Assembly: GCF_029542625.1 (NCBI RefSeq)
Contig: NZ_CP120733.1
Location: 2,604,001 to 2,668,000, forward strand
DNA length: 64,000 nt
Direction of reading: 5' to 3'
DNA from: Tepidibacter hydrothermalis
GTDB lineage: Bacteria; Bacillota; Clostridia; Peptostreptococcales; Peptostreptococcaceae
The position numbers and the translations under genes are program-made. Within the stretch, counting starts at the first letter, position 1, and the number at the start of each line of letters is the position of its first letter. Positions 29,538 through 37,078 of the stretch are shown here, piece after piece. The notes under the pieces were generated by a model. That model had not been told where the DNA came from and made no database searches. It saw only the letters and a list, made by a program, of their open reading frames with translations.

Positions 29538-30963
29538 GTCTTATCTTATCCCTTGTATTTAAATATTTAGGTCTTTTTTTAGATACAGTTATATCACTTA
29601 AAATATAATTTTTTAAATCTTTGAAATTAAAAGGTGACATAGGAGCAACATAAGGTACTCCCAGAGTTTTAATAGAACATAAATTAATTGCAATAAGTGT
29701 AAATCCCATAACGAATCCGAATAATCCAAATATACCTGTTATTAGAATCATAAAAAACTTTAATATTCGAATTGGATTCATGATAGTGTAGTCAGGTGCC
29801 ACAAAAGAACACATAATGGATAATGCTACCATAATGACCATAAGAGGGCTAACAAGTCCTGCCGCAACTGCTGCTTGACCAATAACAATAGCACCTACAA
29901 TACCAATAGCTGGACCTATTTGTTTTGGAAGTCTTATACTAGCTTCCCTTAGTATTTCAGCTACAAATTCCATTAATGTTGCTTCTACAAAAGCATTAAA
30001 TGGAACTGTTACTCTAGAACTTGCTATAGCTAAAATATATTGTGGTGGAAGTATATCGGGGTGAAAACTAACAACTGCAACATATAAAGAAGATAATGTT
30101 AAAGATACTACAAGTGCTACTATTCTCAATGATTTAGAAAACATTCCTAAGTATATATTATCATAATGATCATCACCAACATCTAGAAATTCAATAAAGG
30201 TTTTTGGCATAACTAAGGCTAAATTGCTGCCTTCTACTATGATAATAAGCTTACCTTCAAGTATGTTTGCACATGCCGTATCGGATCTCTCTACAATGCC
30301 CGCCTGTGGAAACAGGTTAAAAGTATCTTTTAAGACAAATTTTTGAATATATCCTGATTCAAAAATCCCATCTATATCTATAGCTTCTAACTTTTTTGTT
30401 ACTTCAGTAACACATTTTTTATTTATAATATCTTCCATGTAAATTAAAGCAACATTTGTATTTGTTCTTTTCCCGATGATAAAATGATCTATTCTAAGGG
30501 ATTTATCCTTTATTCTATATCTTATCAAGGACATATTATCATCAAAATTTTCAGTAAAAGAATCCTTAGATCCCCTTAATGTAGTGTCTATGACAGGTGG
30601 TTCAATTCCTCTTTTTTCAATCTTTAAAGTATTTGCTACTATATATTTTTCTTCATTAGGTATGAAAATAATAGATGTTCCTGACAAAAGGTGATCAATC
30701 ATCTTATTTTCATCATCATCAATCGAAATATCATCTATATAAATAACCGAATTTGCTATTTTATCTATACTAAGAATTTCATGTTTCCCATCTTGTAATA
30801 TGGGTTTTATAATATCATTTGATAGTCTTTCTTTATCTGTAATGTGTTGGATATATAGTATAAATATATCTATATTCATAATGGATAGCTTTCTTGTAGA
30901 TATTCCTATGTTAGAATTTTTAAATTCTTCCATCTTATCTATAAATCTGTTTTTTTTAATCAT
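29530..30963 (-). CDS. gerAA: Spore germination protein, GerA family A subunit
   Basis: 477 aa from ATG 30963 (ATG 30972 is in frame but abuts the AAAGG site). The N-terminal soluble domain (about residues 1-250) contains LLSGTSIIFIPNEEKYIVANT, RGIEPPVIDTTLRGSKDSFTE and VALIYMEDI, all hallmarks of the family. The C-terminal half holds four to five membrane helices with ERSDTACANILEGKLIIIVEGSNLALVMP and RVTVPFNAFVEATLMEFVAEILREASIRLPKQIG. It forms, with the B and C subunits, the germinant receptor in the spore inner membrane that triggers germination. The gene order B-C-A is uncommon; A-B-C is the usual order. The stop codon lies within the terminator. Confidence 0.92.
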   Translation of the reverse strand: MIKKNRFIDKMEEFKNSNIGISTRKLSIMNIDIFILYIQHITDKERLSNDIIKPILQDGKHEILSIDKIANSVIYIDDISIDDDENKMIDHLLSGTSIIFIPNEEKYIVANTLKIEKRGIEPPVIDTTLRGSKDSFTENFDDNMSLIRYRIKDKSLRIDHFIIGKRTNTNVALIYMEDIINKKCVTEVTKKLEAIDIDGIFESGYIQKFVLKDTFNLFPQAGIVERSDTACANILEGKLIIIVEGSNLALVMPKTFIEFLDVGDDHYDNIYLGMFSKSLRIVALVVSLTLSSLYVAVVSFHPDILPPQYILAIASSRVTVPFNAFVEATLMEFVAEILREASIRLPKQIGPAIGIVGAIVIGQAAVAAGLVSPLMVIMVALSIMCSFVAPDYTIMNPIRILKFFMILITGIFGLFGFVMGFTLIAINLCSIKTLGVPYVAPMSPFNFKDLKNYILSDITVSKKRPKYLNTRDKIRQK

Positions 30964-30975
30964 ATTATCCATCCT

Positions 30976-32109
30976 TTAATATTTCTTTTTCGCATTTGGG
31001 TCTGTTAAACTACTGTTTATAATTTTCGTATTAACATTCACATTTATATTTGCCTTTGTAAAGGCATCTTCCCAATCTATTTTCTCATAAATTTCAGGAT
31101 GTTCAGCTCTAAAGTATCTTGCAAATCCAAAAATATCACACTTAAATTCACTTTTTGCTCTCTTTATAATATACTCAATATTATTTTTAGCTTTTTCTGA
31201 TATCTTATTTTCTAAGATCTTAGTATATTCATCACTTATTGGTTCCATATAATACTGATATCGTAATTGTGCTTTTAAATCCAAATCAATATTAATCGTA
31301 ACTTGCCCATCTATATAATCTGTTTTAATCTTTCTTTTCTTAACAAATGTTCGAAAAGAGATTTTATTTTTTTCATTATTACTACTATTTATAATTTGAA
31401 TAATCTTAGGTTCTTTTGCTAATATATATGTGATTCCAGATGTTTTTTTTATATCAATAATTCCTATTAATTTTGAATTTTTCATAACTGCAAGACCTAA
31501 GTATTTTATAGTGCCTTCCTCTATTCCTATATACGGAAGAAGATAGCCTATTTCACCTAATTCAATATCAGAAAGAAGTTCTCCAGTTACTGGATATAAT
31601 CCTTCTCCATTACTCGATACATGCTCCATAATATCTTCTATTAAAAAGCCCACTGATATATCTTTTTCTACTTTTATATTAAATAGTTCTCTTGGTGGTT
31701 CACGACTTACTACAGACAAAAGTGTTTTTCTATAATCATATAAGTGATCAATTCTATTCAAATAAGGTTCTATACCTTTTTTTGCATATTTCTCGCCAAA
31801 AACAACAACCCTTGTAGCCCCTAAAAATACAGAAAAAGGATTTACTGAATCGTAGTTTACCCTAGCTTCTTCAAAGGTTTTACCATAAGATAACATTTTA
31901 TATACATCTGATGTCTCAGCTTTTTCTTCTTCTTTAGATGCGGATGCAAGCTTAGCAACTTCACCAGAAAATTCAATATTATCATTTACATAATCTACAC
32001 CAATACTAACGGTAATGCTTTTTTTATTTATGTCTTCAGAATCCCAACAACTTGTTAGTAATAACACAGACATACTTATAGTTAATGCTTTACCTAATTT
32101 TTTTATCAT
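30976..32109 (-). CDS. gerAC: Spore germination lipoprotein, Ger(x)C family
   Basis: 377 aa. A lipoprotein signal (residues 1-20, SMSVLLLTSCWDSEDIN) has its lipobox Cys in LLTSCWD. The family features are CWD(S/D)xDIN at the mature start, TVSIGVDY, KTFEEARVNYDSVNPFSVFLGATRVVVFGEKYAKKGIEPYLN and the C-terminal FGFARYFRAEHPEIYEKIDWEDAFTKANINVNVNTKI. It is the outer-face C subunit of the germinant receptor. Its start overlaps the end of gerAB by 20 bp and its stop is 12 bp before gerAA, giving tight translational coupling. Confidence 0.92.
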   Translation of the reverse strand: MIKKLGKALTISMSVLLLTSCWDSEDINKKSITVSIGVDYVNDNIEFSGEVAKLASASKEEEKAETSDVYKMLSYGKTFEEARVNYDSVNPFSVFLGATRVVVFGEKYAKKGIEPYLNRIDHLYDYRKTLLSVVSREPPRELFNIKVEKDISVGFLIEDIMEHVSSNGEGLYPVTGELLSDIELGEIGYLLPYIGIEEGTIKYLGLAVMKNSKLIGIIDIKKTSGITYILAKEPKIIQIINSSNNEKNKISFRTFVKKRKIKTDYIDGQVTINIDLDLKAQLRYQYYMEPISDEYTKILENKISEKAKNNIEYIIKRAKSEFKCDIFGFARYFRAEHPEIYEKIDWEDAFTKANINVNVNTKIINSSLTDPNAKKKY

Positions 32110-33187
32110 ATTTTTTCACCTTCGTAATTAAAAATAATATCATTGGTATGAATCCAGCTGTTATTAAGGTACAATAACTAATATAATCCATTATTTTTTC
32201 AACATCATCAATAGTCTTAGGAATCTGACCAACAATAAAAGCTAAAATAATTACAATGAATGCAAGAAGATTAAAATGAATATCTTTAAACCATTTACTC
32301 ATAAGAAAAACTGAACCATAAGCCTCTATAGAAGCAGTACAAAACATACCCATTATCCATATAGTTAAAAAGATACCATCTATCCTTTCTAAAAACTGAA
32401 GACTTTTAATATCAACTCTTCTTATTGTAGCAAATAATGCATCTTTGTAATGAACAATACCATCAACTCCCATAATAGAAATACATGATTCTACAATAAG
32501 TATATAAAGAATTCCTATAAATCCTACCATAAGAGTTGTATATTTAAATACTCGTTTATTATTCTTCTTTTTGTTAAAAGATATAATTGTAAGTATTTCT
32601 ACACCTAAAAATGGAAATATGGTAACTAAAGTTGCGTTTAAATATGCTTGTAAATCTCCTGCAACGAAAAAAGGTCTTAAATTAATTAATTTTCCTTGGC
32701 TTAATACTGCTAAATGTATAGTTATATACCCTATTATAAGAATCAAACCATAGATTTCACAAATTCTTGCAATTACTTCTAGTTTTTTTATTACTGCATA
32801 ATATACAACTGAAAGAAATAGCAAACATAATGCCCATACAGGAGTTTTTATTAATACTGTAAGCTTAATAGCTTCACTAGCCATTCTTATAATCATAGTA
32901 AAAAGCATAAAATAATAGATAATATATATAATCATGAATATAGATGCGATAAATTTTCCAGTTAATATATTACTATACTCATATATTGTTTTATTTTTAT
33001 GAACATATCCAAGATATGTAATTATATACGTGAAAATAATGGTTATTGCTGTAGCCATTAATAACGTAAACCATCCTCCTGTACCTGCATTTTCTGTAAC
33101 ATTTTTAGGAAGACCCAAAACACCATATCCTACTACTATTCCAAAAATAATAAAAGCAATTTGTCTATTTGTAAGAGATTCATTCAT
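32090..33187 (-). CDS. gerAB: Spore germination permease, GerAB family
   Basis: 365 aa from ATG 33187, ten bases after GGAGG; the frame is open 19 codons further upstream but without a site. It is an amino-acid permease-type protein of about ten helices beginning TNRQIAFIIFGIVVGYGVLGLPKNV, the conserved N-terminus of GerAB proteins, with AGTGGWFTLLMATAITIIFTYIITYLGY following. It senses the germinant inside the spore membrane and pairs with gerAA and gerAC. It opens the operon; a long inverted repeat lies 62 bp upstream. Confidence 0.9.
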   Translation of the reverse strand: MNESLTNRQIAFIIFGIVVGYGVLGLPKNVTENAGTGGWFTLLMATAITIIFTYIITYLGYVHKNKTIYEYSNILTGKFIASIFMIIYIIYYFMLFTMIIRMASEAIKLTVLIKTPVWALCLLFLSVVYYAVIKKLEVIARICEIYGLILIIGYITIHLAVLSQGKLINLRPFFVAGDLQAYLNATLVTIFPFLGVEILTIISFNKKKNNKRVFKYTTLMVGFIGILYILIVESCISIMGVDGIVHYKDALFATIRRVDIKSLQFLERIDGIFLTIWIMGMFCTASIEAYGSVFLMSKWFKDIHFNLLAFIVIILAFIVGQIPKTIDDVEKIMDYISYCTLITAGFIPMILFLITKVKKYDKKIR

Positions 33188-33248
33188 ATTCTCATCCCCT
33201 CCATTTAATTTTATAATCCCCATTAATACATATATAATTCCCATTATT

Positions 33249-33299
33249 TAAATTTAAAGGGATGATTTTCTATAAAAAAATCATCCCTTTAAATTTAAG
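33249..33299. repeat. Long inverted repeat upstream of gerAB
   Basis: Two arms of about 21 bp (TTAAATTTAAAGGGATGATTT and its complement) flank a spacer of 8 bases. There is no preceding minus-strand gene end, so it is either an operator or leader structure of the gerAB operon or a terminator against read-through from upstream. T-runs follow inside the loop rather than after it. Confidence 0.55.
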
Positions 33300-33349
33300 T
33301 CTCGTAAACCATCCATATTTTCTTTTATCATTTAACTTCTAATAAATAT

Positions 33350-33419
33350 AAAAAAGTTCTTCTTTAGAAGAATCTTAAATGTAAACTTTTTTGAAACTCA
33401 TAACGAAAATTATATTTAT
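33350..33419. repeat. Dispersed two-hairpin repeat, family 1 (copy A, first half)
   Basis: 70 bp that match 41767-41836 at all but one position and 35141-35210 almost as closely. Outer arms AAAAAAGTT and AACTTTTTT enclose an inner hairpin TTCTTC-TTTA-GAAGAA. This copy carries only the left half of the second hairpin (ATAACGAAAATTATA); a family 4 repeat follows in its place. Confidence 0.7.
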
Positions 33420-33487
33420 CCGTTGCTTAAAAATAGTTGAAAGTATCTCTTTCTTAACCAGTTATCCACAAAACAAAAATGATATAA
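33418..33487. repeat. Dispersed intergenic repeat, family 4 (copy 2)
   Basis: Shares TCCGTTGCT, AAAAATA-TTG and TATCCACAAAACAAAAATGA blocks with 3206-3277, with a divergent centre. It directly abuts the truncated family 1 repeat, suggesting that insertion or recombination joined the two. Confidence 0.45.
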
Positions 33488-33501
33488 TCTGCTATTGAAT
33501 A

Positions 33502-33532
33502 AAAAAAGCTAGAGTTTTGGCTCTAGCTTTTT
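33502..33532 (-). terminator. Terminator of the DUF1461 gene
   Basis: The perfect 12-bp stem AAAAAGCTAGAG/CTCTAGCTTTTT with a 6-nt loop. The last codons and stop codon of the gene ending at 33509 lie within the stem, and a T-run follows on the minus strand. Confidence 0.85.
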
Positions 33533-34153
33533 TCTTTTGATTAAAAAGAAGTTAATAGAAATTACAATACAGCTTACAATTATAGTAGTAATAAAAATAT
33601 ATATACTTATGCTCTTAAAAAACTCAAGCGGTAATAAATTTATTATTATACTCTCTTTTGGACTTAATAGCCAATCATCGTTATTGAAAAACATTTTATG
33701 AAATATAGTGAAATACCTATAATAATTTAAAGAGATTATAGAACATAATAATGTAGATACAACACACGTTGTTAAAATACTTTTATTGAAACATTTTAAT
33801 ATATTCTCAATATCTTTTCTATTAACATAAATTATTGTACAAATAGCTATTATGGCCAATCTTTTTATCAAAATTCCTTTTTCAAACATATACTTTACAT
33901 CTTTCATATGCCTTTTTTCTTTATCTGAAAAAACATCTTTATACTCTAAATTAGAGTCAGATTTTAAATAGTTTATCAAATTATAAGTTACACTTTTTAC
34001 ATCTTCTTTTGAATATGTAATATTTTGATAAACATCATTTTTATCATATTGATTAAAGTAAAAAAAAGAATTTAAAGAATAAAATTCAATACTAATTAAA
34101 AGTATAAGAAAAAATATTAAACCTCCACATAAATAATATATAGTTTTTTTCAT
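33509..34153 (-). CDS. TIGR01906/DUF1461 family integral membrane protein
   Basis: 214 aa. Four membrane helices: one at the N-terminus (about 8-27), then an extracellular stretch of about 65 residues, and three at roughly 95-112, 125-147 and 183-206. The extracellular part carries the family's signature, VFSDKEKRHMKDVKYMF, and the later PKESIIINLLPLEFFK matches its conserved C-terminal loop. The biological role of DUF1461 proteins is unknown. It starts 1 bp before the end of the 57-aa gene (stop 34155), so the two form a transcription unit. Confidence 0.78.
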   Translation of the reverse strand: MKKTIYYLCGGLIFFLILLISIEFYSLNSFFYFNQYDKNDVYQNITYSKEDVKSVTYNLINYLKSDSNLEYKDVFSDKEKRHMKDVKYMFEKGILIKRLAIIAICTIIYVNRKDIENILKCFNKSILTTCVVSTLLCSIISLNYYRYFTIFHKMFFNNDDWLLSPKESIIINLLPLEFFKSISIYIFITTIIVSCIVISINFFLIKRKKLEPKL

Positions 34154-34154
34154 T

Positions 34155-34328
34155 TTAAGCCATGGCTTTTTCCAATTTATCTAGATGTTGTATAGGAAAA
34201 TATTTAAGTAATTCTTTAAACTGTTCAACTGTAAGACCAGATGTAGTTGTGTATATTCTTATTTGTTCATCTAGTGAAGAATTTTTAAATTGTTCTTTAA
34301 CCGCTTCAAAATTCACATTTTGTTCCAT
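34155..34328 (-). CDS. 57-aa protein of unknown function
   Basis: ATG at 34328 behind AGGAGTGA gives a 57-aa acidic-amphipathic protein (MEQNVNFEAVKEQFKNSSLD... LTVEQFKELLKYFPIQHLDKLEKAMA). The frame is open much further upstream, into the promoter region of the divergent regulator, but no ribosome site supports a longer form. The composition suggests a small helical bundle. It precedes the DUF1461 gene by 1 bp. No family recognised. Confidence 0.65.
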   Translation of the reverse strand: MEQNVNFEAVKEQFKNSSLDEQIRIYTTTSGLTVEQFKELLKYFPIQHLDKLEKAMA

Positions 34329-34428
34329 ATAAATCACTCCTAAAATAGTTTTAATTCTATTATTTACTAAAACACATAAAAATATTCTATATTGCTTTTT
34401 AAGTTTGGTTATATTATTATTTAGTAAA

Positions 34429-34451
34429 AAAGTCTTTACTCTAAAGACTTT
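34429..34451. promoter_or_regulatory. Palindrome at the Crp/Fnr-type gene leader
   Basis: Perfect 10-bp arms AAAGTCTTTA/TAAAGACTTT around CTC, ending two bases before the AGGAG ribosome site of the regulator gene. It could be an autoregulatory operator between the divergent genes or an RNA hairpin that limits translation. Confidence 0.5.
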
Positions 34452-34464
34452 CAAGGAGACCATT

Positions 34465-35142
34465 ATGTTGGATTTAGAAAATATTTTAAAATCAAGTGTA
34501 TTGTTCAAAAATATAGCAGATAACAATTTAAATAATATACTCTCTAATATCAATTACAAAATTAAATCATTTAATAAAAATGAACTAATTGCCATAGAAG
34601 GAGACCCTTTAAACAGTATAGGTATTTTAATATCTGGTAACATAGAGATTCAAAAGATCTATCCATCTGGTAAAACCCTTACAATTTCAACCTTATCATC
34701 AGGCAATATATTTGGAGAAGTTATAGTTTTTTCTCAAAAAAACACATATCCAGCAACCTTAGTTCCCATAACTTCTGCAGAAATTATGTTCATATCAAAA
34801 GAAGATATTTTGAAGATTTGTACAATAAATCCAGATATACTAAAAAACTTTATGTCACTTTTATCGAATAAAATACTTATGTTAAATAAAAAAGTAAAAA
34901 CACTATCTTATCAAACTATAAGAGAAAAAGTTGCAAGCTACCTTTTAGATGAGTATACAAAACAAAAAAAACTATTGATAAAGATACCTTATTCAAGACA
35001 AGAAATGTCAGAGCAATTTGCTGTAACTAGACCATCTTTGTCTAGAGAACTGATAAAAATGAGAGAAGAAGACTTAATAGAATTTAATAAAAATACTATA
35101 CTTATAAAGAATTTAGATAAACTAGAAGATTGTATATTATAA
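34465..35142 (+). CDS. Crp/Fnr-family transcriptional regulator
   Basis: 225 aa from ATG 34465, behind AAGGAG (34453-34458); the frame is open 20 codons upstream but lacks a site. An N-terminal cyclic-nucleotide-binding-type beta barrel (NELIAIEGDPLNSIGILISGNIEIQ, SSGNIFGEVIVFS) leads through a dimerisation helix to a C-terminal winged helix with recognition helix YSRQEMSEQFAVTRPSLSRELIKM. No Fe-S-type N-terminal Cys cluster is seen, so it is not an Fnr oxygen sensor of the classic kind. A perfect palindrome lies against its ribosome site. It diverges from the 57-aa/DUF1461 pair, which are candidate targets. Confidence 0.88.
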   Translation: MLDLENILKSSVLFKNIADNNLNNILSNINYKIKSFNKNELIAIEGDPLNSIGILISGNIEIQKIYPSGKTLTISTLSSGNIFGEVIVFSQKNTYPATLVPITSAEIMFISKEDILKICTINPDILKNFMSLLSNKILMLNKKVKTLSYQTIREKVASYLLDEYTKQKKLLIKIPYSRQEMSEQFAVTRPSLSRELIKMREEDLIEFNKNTILIKNLDKLEDCIL

Positions 35143-35249
35143 AAAAGTTCTTCTTTAAAAGAATCTTAAATGTAAACTTTTTTGAAACTCATAACGAAAA
35201 TTATACTTATACACAATTTGAATATGATTATAATTTCCTATTCGTTATA
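35141..35249. repeat. Dispersed two-hairpin repeat, family 1 (copy B, complete)
   Basis: Hairpin 1 has outer arms AAAAAAGTT/AACTTTTTT with an inner TTCTT..AAGAA hairpin. Hairpin 2 pairs ATAACGAAAATTATA with TATAATTT-CCTA-TTCGTTAT. The first A residues overlap the stop codon of the Crp-type gene, so the repeat also serves as its 3' end. Copies with the same two-part structure lie at 41767-41876 and, half only, at 33350-33419. Confidence 0.75.
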
Positions 35250-35256
35250 AATAAAA

Positions 35257-35288
35257 ATAAAGGTGAAGAATTAATTCTTCACCTTTAT
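35257..35288 (-). terminator. Terminator of the SASP gene
   Basis: A 32-bp perfect palindrome with arms ATAAAGGTGAAGAATT and complement, 12 bp after the SASP stop codon. On the minus strand it is followed by TTTTTAT. Confidence 0.8.
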
Positions 35289-35299
35289 CTTCTAAACTA

Positions 35300-35521
35300 C
35301 TATTTAGGTTGTTGTCCTCCACTCATTTGTTGCTCAGCCATTTCAACTAATTTCTTAGTCATTGATCCACCTACATAACCATTTTGTCTAGCTGTTAAGT
35401 TTCCCTTATCCATATTTTCATAATTAGATAGTCCTAATTCATTAGCAGTCTCAAGTTTCATTTGATTTAATGCTGCCTTAGCTGCTGGAACTGCTTTGTT
35501 ATTATTATTGTTGTTAGTCAT
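35300..35521 (-). CDS. Alpha/beta-type small acid-soluble spore protein
   Basis: 73 aa. It carries the conserved SASP blocks: AKAALNQMKLETANELGLSNYE with the GPR germination-protease cleavage region, and GNLTARQNGYVGGSMTKKLVEMAEQQM. The N-terminus has an Asn run and the C-terminus ends in GGQQPK. It binds spore DNA, shifts it toward A-form and protects it from UV and heat, then is degraded on germination. Expression should be forespore-specific; a plausible sigma-G promoter lies at 35559-35587. It is monocistronic. Confidence 0.96.
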   Translation of the reverse strand: MTNNNNNNKAVPAAKAALNQMKLETANELGLSNYENMDKGNLTARQNGYVGGSMTKKLVEMAEQQMSGGQQPK

Positions 35522-35558
35522 ATTAAATCCCTCACTTTTTTTTTTATTTGTTGCTTGT

Positions 35559-35587
35559 TAGTATTTTGTGAAAAATTTAAAATTTCA
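35559..35587 (-). promoter_or_regulatory. Possible sigma-G promoter of the SASP gene
   Basis: On the minus strand, TGAAAT (35582-35587) and ATACTA (35559-35564) are separated by 17 bp, resembling the sigma-G consensus (-35 TGAATA-like, -10 CATACTA-like). The position, about 40 bases before the start codon, fits a forespore promoter. The match is partial. Confidence 0.45.
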
Positions 35588-35635
35588 TGTATAGTATTTT
35601 TTGTAAAACTATACTTTTTATGGTTAATGTCGTTT

Positions 35636-35768
35636 TATCCGAAAGCTAAAAGTTCTACAACTCCACAATATTAAGACTGGAGATAAGAACTTAACAGCTT
35701 CTGGATTAGCTCAACTAAAAATTCAGTTGGATTAAAAACTCCATCTGAATTAAGTTTCGCTTTATATA
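35636..35768 (-). repeat. Dispersed structured 3'-UTR-type element, family 2 (copy 1)
   Basis: About 133 bp following the cinA stop codon. On the minus strand it reads: a terminator-like hairpin (arms ATTCAGATGGA/TCCAACTGAAT), then a long imperfect hairpin with outer stem ATCCAGAAGCT/AGCTTTCGGAT, middle stem AAGTTCT/AGAACTT and inner stem CTCC/GGAG. A second copy at 55703-55852 keeps the structure with compensatory changes, and two shorter relatives lie at 37029-37072 and 53692-53736. The G-U pairs allowed only on the minus strand show which strand is the RNA. Confidence 0.7.
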
Positions 35769-36997
35769 TTTAAACACTCTAATCTCAAGAAATTTAAAGC
35801 TGTAATAGCAGTTATATTTCGTATTCTATTTCTATCTCCTTTTAAATTCAATTGTTTAACTTTTGTAACTCCATTTATACAAATCCCTATATATACAAGT
35901 CCAACAGGTTTTTGCTCACTTCCGCCACCTGGGCCTGCTATTCCTGTTACAGAAATTCCTATATTAGATTTTGTGTTTTTCGCTACTCCCATAGCCATCT
36001 CAGTAGCTGTCTGTTCGCTTACAGCTCCATATTTTTCAAGTGTTTCCTTTTTTACTCCAAGTCTTTTCATCTTTGATTCGTTAGTATAAGTAACCATTCC
36101 TTCATTAAAAACAGAAGATATCCCAGGATAATTTATAAGCTTTGATGCTATAAGCCCTCCTGTACAAGATTCTGCAGTAGATATTGTAAGATTTTTATTT
36201 ATAATCATCTTAGCAACTTCAAATTCAAGACAAGTATCATCTTCTCCATAAACAAATGGAGCCAGTCTTGAATAAATCTCATTTTTTAATGGTTCAATCA
36301 AGTCTTTAGCTTCCTTTTTAGATGAAGCTCTAGCTGTTATTCTAAGAGTTACCTCTGAGTTTTTTGCATAAGGAGCTATTGTTGGATTAGTCTGTCCTTC
36401 AATTAAATCCTGTATTTGATCCTCTACACTACTTTCTCCAATTCCACATATTCTTAAAGTTTTAGATTCAAAAATATCCTTTTGATATTTTTGAAGATAT
36501 GGTTTTGCATAGTTTTTAAACATATGAATCATCTCTCTTGGAGGACCAGGAAATAACATAACCGTATTATTATCATCCTTGATTATACAGCCTGGTGCTG
36601 TTCCACAATCATTTTTTAATATAATACTATCTTTAGGAAAACAAGCCTGTTTCTCATTCGATTTAACCATATTTTTGTTTTGAGATTTAAAATACTCTTT
36701 TATATAGTTCATAGACTCTTCATTTACTTCAAGCTTTTGATTAAAAAATTCAGCACACACTTCCTTTGTCAAATCATCCTTAGTAGGTCCTAAGCCTCCA
36801 GTTGTAATAACTAAGTCTGCTCTTGAAAAAGCTATTTTAAGAGCCTCCTTTAATCTATCTGGATTATCCCCCACAACAGTTTGATAATAAATACAAATAC
36901 CTAAATCAGCTAGTTCTTTAGCTAAAAATTGTGCATTAGTATTAACTATATCTCCTAATAATATTTCTGTTCCAACACATAATATCTCTGCTTTCAT
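35762..36997 (-). CDS. cinA: CinA: competence/damage-inducible protein A with nicotinamide-nucleotide amidase domain
   Basis: 411 aa, full length. The N-terminal MoCF-like domain (residues 1-170) contains EILLGDIVNTNAQFLAKELADLG and TTGGLGPTKDDLTKEV, and the C-terminal PncC domain (about 250-411) contains STAESCTGGLIASKLINYPG and GITGIAGPGG-like SVTGIAGPGGGSEQKPVGLVYIG. Known CinA proteins hydrolyse ADP-ribose-type compounds and deamidate NMN in pyridine-nucleotide recycling. Start ATG behind GGGGGG. The stop codon adjoins a family 2 repeat. Confidence 0.95.
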   Translation of the reverse strand: MKAEILCVGTEILLGDIVNTNAQFLAKELADLGICIYYQTVVGDNPDRLKEALKIAFSRADLVITTGGLGPTKDDLTKEVCAEFFNQKLEVNEESMNYIKEYFKSQNKNMVKSNEKQACFPKDSIILKNDCGTAPGCIIKDDNNTVMLFPGPPREMIHMFKNYAKPYLQKYQKDIFESKTLRICGIGESSVEDQIQDLIEGQTNPTIAPYAKNSEVTLRITARASSKKEAKDLIEPLKNEIYSRLAPFVYGEDDTCLEFEVAKMIINKNLTISTAESCTGGLIASKLINYPGISSVFNEGMVTYTNESKMKRLGVKKETLEKYGAVSEQTATEMAMGVAKNTKSNIGISVTGIAGPGGGSEQKPVGLVYIGICINGVTKVKQLNLKGDRNRIRNITAITALNFLRLECLNI

Positions 36998-37028
36998 AAT
37001 AAATCCCCCCTTAACTCATATATACATT

Positions 37029-37072
37029 TGGATTAAAAACTTCATCTGAATTAAACTTAACTTTATATTATA
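37029..37072 (-). repeat. Partial family 2 element between cinA and the flavoprotein gene
   Basis: On the plus strand TTGGATTAAAAACTTCATCT and its flank match 35728-35768 with a few changes. The complementary hairpin arm is lost, so only the conserved flank and one arm remain: a decayed copy, just after the flavoprotein stop codon. Confidence 0.6.
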
Positions 37073-37078
37073 CGGTTT

